Assembly (NCBI GenBank): GCA_029881835.1
Contig: JAOULV010000002.1
Coordinates: 1-18,132 of the forward strand
Direction of reading: 5' to 3'
DNA length: 18,132 nt
Source of the DNA: Rhodospirillaceae bacterium
GTDB taxonomy: Bacteria; Pseudomonadota; Alphaproteobacteria; Rhodospirillales; Magnetovibrionaceae
A model generated the notes under the pieces. The model searched no databases and was not told where the DNA came from. It saw only the letters and a list, made by a program, of their open reading frames with translations. Positions 1-5,920 of this stretch are shown here, piece by piece (the stretch's first letter is position 1; the number at the start of each line of letters is the position of its first letter). Made by a program: the position numbers and the translations under genes.

Positions 1-369
1 TTTATTTCCGCGCCGACACTTTCACAAATTTCGGCAATAAAAGCGTTTGATTGCAAAAGCGAACTAAACGGCAATGTGGCAAGGTATCGCACTAACAGGG
101 ATTTGCTATTGCGCGAACTTCCCAAGGCAGGTTTTACACAATTAAGCCACGCCGAAGGCGCATTTTATGTTTATGCGGATATTTCCGCCATGACCGATGA
201 CAGTAGCGCATTTTGCCAAAAAATACTGAACGAAACCGGTGTGGCCATAACCCCGGGGGTTGATTTTGACCCCGAACGCGGGCAGCGCTACGCACGGTTT
301 TCCTTTGCCGGATCTACCGAGGATATGGAAAAAGCCGCAAGCAGGCTTAAAAATTGGGCCGGGCAATAA
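1..369 (+). CDS. PLP-dependent aminotransferase, class I/II, C-terminal part (5' end outside window)
   Basis: The open frame runs into the window from its left edge without a start, so the GTG at 76 is internal and the gene is 5'-truncated by the window. The first visible residues are ISAPTLSQISAIKAF, followed by a C-terminal small domain with GAFYVYADIS, a 'TGVAITPGVDFDP' strand and RYARFSFAGS. These match the end of fold-type I aspartate-aminotransferase-like enzymes. In that family the Arg of the 'R-FSFA' motif binds the substrate alpha-carboxylate. The PLP lysine would lie upstream and is not visible, so substrate specificity cannot be assigned. The gene ends at TAA 367-369. A perfect palindrome followed by a T run lies just downstream and may end transcription. 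The family call is firm; the exact enzyme is not. Confidence 0.85.
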   Translation, partial: FISAPTLSQISAIKAFDCKSELNGNVARYRTNRDLLLRELPKAGFTQLSHAEGAFYVYADISAMTDDSSAFCQKILNETGVAITPGVDFDPERGQRYARFSFAGSTEDMEKAASRLKNWAGQ

Positions 370-376
370 TCCCCGC

Positions 377-398
377 ATATTATTGCATGCAATAATAT
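377..398. repeat. 22-bp perfect palindrome followed by a T run, downstream of the aminotransferase gene
   Basis: Positions 377-398 form a perfect 22-bp inverted repeat centred on GCATGC (385-390). A run of seven T (398-404) overlaps its end. As RNA it would make a hairpin of about 9 bp with a 4-nt loop, so it could be a weak AT-rich intrinsic terminator for the aminotransferase gene. As DNA it is symmetrical enough to be a dimeric regulator site. A partial copy of its right half (TTGCAATAAT) recurs at 409-418. The sequence does not decide between these roles. Confidence 0.45.
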
Positions 399-456
399 TT
401 TTTTAAGGTTGCAATAATGCCTGCCAATCACAACCTAACTACCAGCAAATAGACCG

Positions 457-543
457 ATGCGGCCCACGCTTTTCGGCTCCTTATTGGGCGGGCTTATCAA
501 AGGCAAGTTAAGAGCGGCAGCGGAAAACTTTTTCGGGAATTAG
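457..543 (+). CDS. Possible 28-codon small ORF in frame just upstream of the histidine kinase
   Basis: ATG at 457 opens 28 codons ending at TAG 541-543, three bases before the kinase ATG at 547 and in the same reading frame. The peptide begins MRPTLFGSLLGGLIKG and ends RAAAENFFGN. It is cationic and glycine-rich and could form an amphipathic helix. The kinase ribosome binding site (GGGAA, about 534-538) lies inside it, so its translation would couple to that of the kinase. There is no clear Shine-Dalgarno sequence for the ATG at 457. The frame is open upstream only to TAA 436. It may be a real small protein, a leader peptide, a lost N-terminal extension of the kinase, or chance. Confidence 0.22.
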   Translation: MRPTLFGSLLGGLIKGKLRAAAENFFGN

Positions 544-546
544 TTA

Positions 547-1359
547 ATGGGAAGCCATGTCAAAACCAAATCCACCCTCAAGGCCGTTGAAGCGGCAATG
601 GAAGAGGCGATTAGGTTAAAAAAAATAGCCGAAACCAGATGTAGCCAAATGCAGGCCGAGGTCGCCCACGATATAAAAAATCCGCTAACCGCGATGATGG
701 GTCATATTGCCTTTTTACAAAGCGAAATATTGGGCCCGCTTGGCGATAAAAAATATATGTCATCGGTTATATCACTGGAAACGAGCGCCAAAAGATTGCT
801 TGGCATATGCAATACGCTTTTGCACGATCCTGACACGGATGAAAAACCGCCATCGGGTCAAAAGGTTACGCGGGTTTCAAATGTTGCAAATGAAATTGTC
901 GATTTATTTGCGGTAATGGCCAAAGAAAGGGGGGTTTCGTTGGAAGCGGAAATCCCAAAAAATTTCCCAGACATCAATGCCGACCCCCAAGAAATGTACC
1001 GTGTACTTTCTAATTTGACCTCAAACGCAATAAAGTTTACGCCCAAAGGCGGCAAGGTGCAGATCTTGGCCGAAGTCGATAAAGACGATAACGCATTTGT
1101 AATGGTGGTGCGCGATTCCGGAATTGGCATGACACCCGAACAAATACGCGATGTTCTTGATACGCAAAAAACAACAGTTTCCCCCCATGGCGATGTTGGA
1201 ACCGGGCATGGGTTAGCTATTGTCAATCGTATAGTTCGGGAAATGGGCGGGCGAATGGAAATAGCAAGCTCAGAAAACCGTGGAACAAAAGTTAAGCTTA
1301 AATTTCCTTATGATTTATTGAATATCCCGGAACCAATAACCGAGATTATGGATTTTTAG
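547..1359 (+). CDS. Soluble sensor histidine kinase (HisKA-HATPase, no visible sensor domain)
   Basis: This 270-residue protein has the core of a two-component kinase only. Residues 10-38 are helical and probably coiled coil. The H box EVAHDIKNPLTAMMGH (phospho-acceptor His41) starts the dimerisation domain. The ATPase domain follows with N box NLTSNAIKFTP (Asn156/Asn160), G1 box DSGIGM (Asp190) and G2 box GTGHGLAI (218-225). There is no signal peptide, membrane segment or PAS/HAMP domain, so it is probably cytoplasmic and senses through a partner. No response regulator lies in the window. The start at 547 follows an in-frame TAG at 541, with a modest GGGAA ribosome site. The gene converges on rne and shares a terminator with it. 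The fold is certain; the signal and partner are unknown. Confidence 0.9.
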   Translation: MGSHVKTKSTLKAVEAAMEEAIRLKKIAETRCSQMQAEVAHDIKNPLTAMMGHIAFLQSEILGPLGDKKYMSSVISLETSAKRLLGICNTLLHDPDTDEKPPSGQKVTRVSNVANEIVDLFAVMAKERGVSLEAEIPKNFPDINADPQEMYRVLSNLTSNAIKFTPKGGKVQILAEVDKDDNAFVMVVRDSGIGMTPEQIRDVLDTQKTTVSPHGDVGTGHGLAIVNRIVREMGGRMEIASSENRGTKVKLKFPYDLLNIPEPITEIMDF

Positions 1360-1360
1360 C

Positions 1361-1400
1361 AAAAAAAGGCGAAACATTTAAGTTTCACCTTTTTATTTTT
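1361..1400. terminator. Bidirectional intrinsic terminator between the histidine kinase gene and rne
   Basis: An A run (1361-1367) and GGCGAAAC (1368-1375) pair with GTTTCACC (1382-1389) and the following T run (1390-1394), giving a stem of about 13 bp with a 6-nt loop. Read on the plus strand the stem has one C/A mismatch. Read on the minus strand the same position is a G-U pair, so the hairpin is slightly better for rne. Each strand ends in a U tract. The two flanking genes are convergent (stops at 1359 and 1433), which fits shared use. Confidence 0.8.
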
Positions 1401-1432
1401 TGCGCGCCGTGCGCCACCTGATTTGCGTTTGG

Positions 1433-3868
1433 TTATTTACCTAATTGCCACCAACCGGTTTTTTTCGGCCCCTCTTCTTTTGCACTTACAATCGGTTCGG
1501 GCGCATCACTTGTATCAGTGGTGTTTTCATTTGTATCATCGGTTTTTGCTTTTGCCGAAGATGGTTTTTTGCCCCTTGTGCGTCTGCGCCTTGGTTTTTC
1601 ATTGGCAGCGCTATCGTCATCTGCCTGTACTGGAGCCTGTGCCGGCTCTTCACCATCATCGGTGGATGGTGCTGGTGCGTTAGCATCAGATTTTTCACCA
1701 TTTTCCCCACCATCAAAGCTGCGCCGTCTGCGTCTTCCGCCACGTGAACGACGACGGCGTTTGGGGCGTTCTTCCCCTTCGGCGCCGCTTGAAGATTTAT
1801 CATCTAAATCCGCTTCAGAGGTTTTTTCTAAATCTGTTTCTGTCTGTTCATCGGTTTCGTTTGCGTCGGCAAAATCACCGTCGTTTGCGCCTGCTTTGCG
1901 CCCACGCCGACGCCGCCTGCGTTTAGGTGCTTCTTCGATTGCCCCTTCTTCACGTCGGGTTGCAACCATTTCCGAGATTGGCTCGCCCTCAAGATTTTTG
2001 GTGCGCTCCAAGCGAAGGTCGGGCGGAACCAGCGAATCATCATTTGATAGCAAGGCCTTAATTTTATATTTAGCCTCTAATTCGGCAATCGCTTCACGTT
2101 TGTGGTTTAGTATATAAAGCGCCACGGATGTTGGAACGTGAACAGTAATTTCGCTAGCGCGATGGTTTCCGCCTTCTTCTTCAATGGCGCGAAGCACCAC
2201 CAAAGCGGTAGATTCGGTTGAGCGCCTGACCCCGGTACCGGCACAATAGGGGCAGGGTTCGGAGCTGGTTTCTTGTAAGCTTGGGCGCATACGCTGGCGC
2301 GACATTTCCAAAAGACCGAACGGGCTAATGCGACCAACCTGAATTCTGGCGCGGTCAAATTTCAACGCTTCTTTTAACTTACGTTCAACCGTTATGTTGT
2401 TTCGATTTTGATCCATATCAATAAAATCGATAACTATAAGTCCGGCAAGGTCGCGCAAACGCAATTGTCTAGCAACCTCCACGGCCGCTTCTATATTGGT
2501 TTTAAGTGCCGTTTCTTCGATGTTGCGTTCCTTGGTCGAACGCCCGGAGTTAACGTCAATTGATACCAATGCCTCGGTCGGGTTAATAACAATATACCCA
2601 CCAGATTTCATGGTAACCACCGGGTTGTGGGCGGCATCCATCTGGTTTTCGACACCAAATTGGCGGAACAGAGAAATCTCGCTGTCTTTGTATTGTTTTA
2701 TTCGCCTAGCGTGACTTGGAATAAGCAGCTTCATAAAATCTTTGGCGGTGCGATAAGCTTCATCGCCTTCTACTATTATTTCTTCAATGTCACGGGTGTA
2801 AAGATCGCGAAGGGTGCGGCGTATTACGTCGCCCTCTTCGTGCACCAGCGTCGGTGCCGTGGATTTAAGCGTTGTATCGCGCACACCGTTCCAAAGTTTT
2901 TCAAGGTTTTCAAAATCGCGTTTTATTTCGGTTTTTGTGCGCCCAATTCCCGCGGTGCGTAAAATTACGGCCATGCCATCGGGTATTTCTAATTCATTTA
3001 AAATGGATTTCAGCTGTTTACGATCTTTTGAATTGGTGATCTTGCGTGAAATGCCACCGCCACGCGCGGTATTGGGCATCAAAACGCAATAACGCCCGGC
3101 AAGTGAAAGGTATGTGGTAAGGGCAGCACCTTTGTTGCCGCGCTCTTCTTTTACGACCTGCACCAAAATAACCTGACGGCGCTTAATTACTTCTTGAATT
3201 TTATATTGACGAAAATCAGGTGTCTTGCGCCGTGGGCGCAGTTCTTCGGTTTCGTCGCCACCTAAAACCTCAACCGTTTTGGCATCAGTGGACTTTTCGC
3301 CATTTTCATCTGACGCGGCTTCAGCGCCATCCGCACTTTCATTGGTTTCGTCGCTGGCATCACCGCCGTCTTCGCTAGCTTCACCAGAATCTTCGTCTAG
3401 CTTATCTGCGCTATCGGCCGATTGTTCTGGCGGTGTTTCGTCAGAATCTGTTTCGTCGCCATTTTCATCGCCAGCTTCATTTTCTGATTTCTCGTCAGTT
3501 TCGTCATTGGCGTCATCGGTTTGTGCTAAATCTTTTGCATCAACCTCTTCTTCGTGGGCGAGTATTTCTTTTTCGCGCGCTTCGGCTTCCGCCGCGGCAA
3601 GGGCTTCGCGGTCGGCAACCGGTATTTGATAATAATCAGGATGAATTTCGCTGAAGGCTAAAAATCCGTGGCGGTTTCCACCATAATCCACAAACGCCGC
3701 CTGCAAAGACGGCTCAACGCGAATTACTTTAGCCAGATATATATTGCCTTTTAGCTGCCTGCGGGACGCGACCTCTACGTCAAAATCTTCCAGCTGGTTT
3801 CCGTCGAGCACGACAACCCGTGTTTCCTCCGGGTGGGCGGCATCGATTAGCATTTTTTTGTTCGACAT
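1433..3868 (-). CDS. rne: Ribonuclease E (degradosome endoribonuclease)
   Basis: This 811-residue protein is RNase E, which cuts single-stranded AU-rich RNA in mRNA decay and in rRNA/tRNA processing. The S1 domain begins at about residue 36 (GNIYLAKVIRVEPSLQAAFV). It is split by an acidic Asp/Glu/Ser-rich insertion (about 86-213), then resumes at FRQYKIQEV. Such insertions are known in alphaproteobacterial RNase E. The catalytic metal-binding aspartates are Asp438 (SIDVNSG) and Asp481 (VIDFIDM), equivalent to E. coli D303 and D346. The zinc-link is Cys539/Cys542 (CPYC). The C-terminal part is an unstructured mix of Arg-rich RNA-binding and acidic stretches. It ends in KTGWWQLGK (Gly805-Trp807), matching the GWW motif that docks PNPase in Caulobacter. 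The start ATG (3866-3868) has AGGAG at 3880-3884. Expression may be feedback-controlled through the long upstream leader. Confidence 0.97.
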   Translation of the reverse strand: MSNKKMLIDAAHPEETRVVVLDGNQLEDFDVEVASRRQLKGNIYLAKVIRVEPSLQAAFVDYGGNRHGFLAFSEIHPDYYQIPVADREALAAAEAEAREKEILAHEEEVDAKDLAQTDDANDETDEKSENEAGDENGDETDSDETPPEQSADSADKLDEDSGEASEDGGDASDETNESADGAEAASDENGEKSTDAKTVEVLGGDETEELRPRRKTPDFRQYKIQEVIKRRQVILVQVVKEERGNKGAALTTYLSLAGRYCVLMPNTARGGGISRKITNSKDRKQLKSILNELEIPDGMAVILRTAGIGRTKTEIKRDFENLEKLWNGVRDTTLKSTAPTLVHEEGDVIRRTLRDLYTRDIEEIIVEGDEAYRTAKDFMKLLIPSHARRIKQYKDSEISLFRQFGVENQMDAAHNPVVTMKSGGYIVINPTEALVSIDVNSGRSTKERNIEETALKTNIEAAVEVARQLRLRDLAGLIVIDFIDMDQNRNNITVERKLKEALKFDRARIQVGRISPFGLLEMSRQRMRPSLQETSSEPCPYCAGTGVRRSTESTALVVLRAIEEEGGNHRASEITVHVPTSVALYILNHKREAIAELEAKYKIKALLSNDDSLVPPDLRLERTKNLEGEPISEMVATRREEGAIEEAPKRRRRRRGRKAGANDGDFADANETDEQTETDLEKTSEADLDDKSSSGAEGEERPKRRRRSRGGRRRRRSFDGGENGEKSDANAPAPSTDDGEEPAQAPVQADDDSAANEKPRRRRTRGKKPSSAKAKTDDTNENTTDTSDAPEPIVSAKEEGPKKTGWWQLGK

Positions 3869-4040
3869 TTATTTTTTGACTCCTAGGGCTCTCTCCATTT
3901 GTTAGCTCGCTGTAGTTGAGCATTGAACCAATGAGAGAGGCTGATTTTTCAGGTGTGCTGGCCGCGCGCAAAAAATCGTCGCTCGCCAATAAGGCGGGCG
4001 AACAGATTAAATCTACGGTGCGCAGGGTTAGGCCCAGCAT
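3780..4040 (-). CDS. Possible leader ORF upstream of and overlapping the 5' end of rne
   Basis: On the minus strand an ATG at 4038-4040 follows GAGGTG (plus positions 4049-4054) with an 8-base spacer, a good Shine-Dalgarno arrangement. It opens 86 codons. The first half (MLGLTLRTVDLICSPALLAS...) lies in the rne leader. The second half runs through the rne ribosome site and about 89 bp into rne in another frame. Its Arg/Pro/Gly-rich C-terminus is just rne read out of frame, so it is unlikely to be a conserved protein. Ribosomes on it could, however, disrupt the leader hairpin and affect rne initiation. I do not recognise the peptide, and chance is the main alternative. Confidence 0.2.
   Translation of the reverse strand: MLGLTLRTVDLICSPALLASDDFLRAASTPEKSASLIGSMLNYSELTNGESPRSQKINVEQKNANRCRPPGGNTGCRARRKPAGRF
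3889..3939 (-). promoter_or_regulatory. Hairpin directly upstream of the rne ribosome binding site
   Basis: CTCTCTC at 3889-3895 and GAGAGAG at 3933-3939 are perfect complements. With C3896 bulged, the stem extends three more pairs (3897-3899 with 3930-3932). Inside, GCTC (3905-3908) pairs with GAGC (3918-3921). In the rne transcript this hairpin ends four bases before the AGGAG at 3880-3884. It is therefore placed to expose or hide the ribosome site, or to serve as an RNase E target for autoregulation. The pairing is visible directly; the role is inferred. Confidence 0.5.
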
Positions 4041-4151
4041 GAATTAAACACCTCGGTTAAACTTTTAATACAAACCACTGATTTGTCTTTCTGGCGGTGC
4101 CAGCAAGCCAAAGGCATTGGTCTTTATAGTTCCGGGTGGTTCGGGCTAGAT

Positions 4152-4167
4152 GCGTCCGGCCGGACGC
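4152..4167. repeat. 16-bp perfect GC-rich palindrome (GCGTCCGGCCGGACGC) in the rne leader
   Basis: A perfect 16-bp palindrome, GC-rich in an otherwise AT-rich intergenic stretch. In RNA it folds as a 6-bp GC stem with a 4-nt loop. There is no T run after it on either strand, so it is not a standard terminator. It could be part of the folded rne leader or a dimeric repressor site. Confidence 0.5.
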
Positions 4168-4499
4168 GAAACCTCTATACAAATTGGAAAACCAGCTAAA
4201 ATCCTGGTCTGTCCTCTGCTTCCTGGCCGAAAATCGATAAAATCCGAGCCGAACCTTCCGTAGGCGTTAACATAACCCCATGATATTAATTCGACAATCA
4301 CCTAATTGCCCTATAGCTGTATTTATTGCCCCCTAATCAACATTGGCGCCAGAATGAGGGCGCAATCTGGGGATTGCTGGGGCAAAAGCTGCTGAGGCGT
4401 AATTTAGCCCCATTTCGGCTTTTTTAATGAAAAGTGAAAGAAATTAACTGAATAATGGCTTAAATTTAGGCCTGTCGCCGTAAATAGGGTTTCAACACA

Positions 4500-5771
4500 A
4501 TGCAAAAGACCATGAAATCGTTGATTTTTATATGGTTATCTTTGTTTATCGCTGTTTTTGGCGAATCATCTGCATTGGGCGAAAGCAATTTAGGCGGCGA
4601 AATTGCCGTTGTCAGCAATGTTCGCGTTGGGGTTCACGGCAAAGAAACCAGAGTAGTTCTAGATATTGACCGTCCCGTCGAGTTTTCCATTTTTACCCTT
4701 CCGGCCCCCTATAGGGTGGTCATAAACCTGCCTGAGGTAAAGTGGGATATGCCAAGCGGCGGCGCGGTTGCGAACGGTGCCCTAAAAAACAGCCTGATGA
4801 GCAGCTATCGTTATGGTCTGTTCACGCCCGGATCTTCACGCATGGTTATAGATGCCATCGGCCCGCTTGAGGTCAAGAAAGCTTTTCTTCTAAAACCGGT
4901 AAACGGAAGCTCTGTTCAACATCATCGGCTGGTCCTTGATTTGGCACCAACGTCGGAAACCGTTTTTCTTGAAAGTTTGGCCCAGCGCAAATCCCAGGCA
5001 AAAGCAAGCGATCCCGACAACAACCAAGTGCAAAACGCATCAATTCCGATGCCAATAAAAAAACCAAAATCAAATGGAAAAAAAATTATCATGCTAGACC
5101 CCGGTCATGGCGGAGTTGATCCCGGTACCATTGGCGTTTCCGGCACTTATGAAAAAAATATAACTTTGGCCATGGCCAGAGATATAAAAAAGGCAATTGA
5201 AAAAAACGGTAATTTTCAGGTCAAGCTGACACGCGATAGAGATATTTTTCTTCGTTTGCGCGATCGGGTGAACAAGGCGCGCGTTGCGGGCGCTGATTTG
5301 TTTATTTCAATTCATGCCGACGCGATAAAAAACCCAAAAACAAGGGGTCTTTCGGTTTATACCTTATCAGACAAGGCATCGGATAAAGAGGCAGCCGCGC
5401 TGGCAAGCAAGGAAAACAAGGCCGACCTTATTGCCGGGCTTGATCTTTCAACCGAAAACGCCGAGGTAACCAACATACTTATTGATCTTGCCCAACGTGA
5501 AACCATGAACCAATCGGCTATCGTTGCACAAAATCTGGTTAAGGAGCTAAAACGCGAAGTTAAGCTTCTTAGAAATACCCACCGTTTTGCCGGGTTTGCC
5601 GTACTAAAGGCACCAGATCTTCCGTCCATACTGATTGAAACAGGGTTTCTTTCTAACCGACAAGATGAGCGCAATCTGTTAAATGCCAAATACCGGGCAA
5701 AACTGGCCGAGGCCATAGCCAAAGGGGTCAAAAGCCACTTTGCAGAAATTCAGGAAGCGCAAATCCACTGA
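4500..5771 (+). CDS. amiC: N-acetylmuramoyl-L-alanine amidase, AmiC type (AMIN + Amidase_3)
   Basis: This 423-residue periplasmic enzyme is predicted to cut the bond between N-acetylmuramate and L-Ala of the peptide stem, as in cell separation. Residues 1-26 are a signal peptide (KSLIFIWLSLFIAVFG then SSALG). Residues about 33-150 form an AMIN domain, which targets such enzymes to the septum. A Lys/Pro-rich linker follows. The Amidase_3 domain (about 195-415) has zinc ligands His203 (LDPGHGG), Glu218 (YEKN) and His272 (SIHAD), and catalytic Glu380 (LIETGFLSN). The segment of about 290-350 between them resembles the regulatory helix region of AmiA/B/C enzymes, which need EnvC/NlpD-like activators. 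The start at 4500 has AGGG 10 bases upstream; Met5 (4512) is an alternative. PBP1A follows after 149 bp. The symbol is by family resemblance. Confidence 0.93.
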   Translation: MQKTMKSLIFIWLSLFIAVFGESSALGESNLGGEIAVVSNVRVGVHGKETRVVLDIDRPVEFSIFTLPAPYRVVINLPEVKWDMPSGGAVANGALKNSLMSSYRYGLFTPGSSRMVIDAIGPLEVKKAFLLKPVNGSSVQHHRLVLDLAPTSETVFLESLAQRKSQAKASDPDNNQVQNASIPMPIKKPKSNGKKIIMLDPGHGGVDPGTIGVSGTYEKNITLAMARDIKKAIEKNGNFQVKLTRDRDIFLRLRDRVNKARVAGADLFISIHADAIKNPKTRGLSVYTLSDKASDKEAAALASKENKADLIAGLDLSTENAEVTNILIDLAQRETMNQSAIVAQNLVKELKREVKLLRNTHRFAGFAVLKAPDLPSILIETGFLSNRQDERNLLNAKYRAKLAEAIAKGVKSHFAEIQEAQIH

Positions 5772-5809
5772 TTTTCAAAGAAAATATTTAGCCAAAACAT
5801 TGATATTGC

Positions 5810-5841
5810 CAAAACTAGGCCATATTTTATCGCTAGTTTTG
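5810..5841. repeat. 9-bp inverted repeat between the amidase gene and mrcA
   Basis: CAAAACTAG (5810-5818) and CTAGTTTTG (5833-5841) are exact reverse complements with a 14-base AT-rich spacer. There is no T run downstream, so an intrinsic terminator is not well supported. It sits about 27 bp upstream of the putative mrcA -35 element and could be an operator, or could fold in an amidase read-through transcript. Confidence 0.45.
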
Positions 5842-5867
5842 ATAAACCTTGCTTATATTGCCAGCTA

Positions 5868-5895
5868 TTGTCAGTGACTTTAAAAAATTTATTAT
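5868..5895 (+). promoter_or_regulatory. Candidate sigma-70 type promoter for mrcA
   Basis: TTGTCA (5868-5873, five of six consensus bases) is followed by a 16-base spacer and TATTAT (5890-5895, five of six). Transcription would begin near 5902, leaving a short leader with GGAA (5907-5910) as the ribosome site for ATG 5921. The region is AT-rich, so a chance match is possible. Confidence 0.4.
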
Positions 5896-5920
5896 ACCCA
5901 AATAACGGAAACATAAATAA

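Larger units (their letters stand above)
3869..4499. promoter_or_regulatory. Divergent intergenic region; putative structured 5' leader of rne plus amidase promoter region
   Basis: About 630 bp separate the divergent rne and amidase genes. No large gene is supported here. On the minus strand the region holds several inverted repeats: 3889-3939, a TCGCC/GGCGA pair at 3983-4001, and a GC palindrome at 4152-4167. This pattern fits a long structured rne 5' leader; RNase E represses its own mRNA through such a leader in E. coli. A weak minus-strand promoter candidate lies at about 4270-4300 (TTGTCG, 17-nt spacer, TATGTT). Upstream of the amidase, AGCC (4406-4409) and GGCT (4417-4420) form a small hairpin followed by T residues, and AGGG at 4486-4489 is the amidase ribosome site. 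Promoter positions remain uncertain. Confidence 0.5.

Noticed and set aside
76..369. 97-residue gene starting with GTG 76
   Set aside because: The same frame is open to the window edge and its upstream residues match aminotransferase sequence, so this is the tail of a longer gene.
1518..2117. 199-codon plus-strand ORF opposite the 3' part of rne
   Set aside because: Its Ser/Arg/Leu-rich low-complexity product mirrors the Glu/Arg/Asp-rich codons of the RNase E tail. There is no ribosome site and no domain.
3225..3629. 134-codon Ser/Ala-rich plus-strand ORF opposite the rne acidic insertion
   Set aside because: The poly-serine composition is the antisense reading of GAA/GAT/GAC-rich codons. 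It is a typical shadow.
4401..4425. Hairpin plus T run upstream of the amidase as an intrinsic terminator
   Set aside because: The stem is only four pairs (AGCC/GGCT), and no plus-strand gene upstream needs a terminator here.
3869..4499. tRNA or known riboswitch in the rne-amidase gap
   Set aside because: No T-loop-like motif with matching acceptor arms, and no riboswitch core that I recognise, on either strand.
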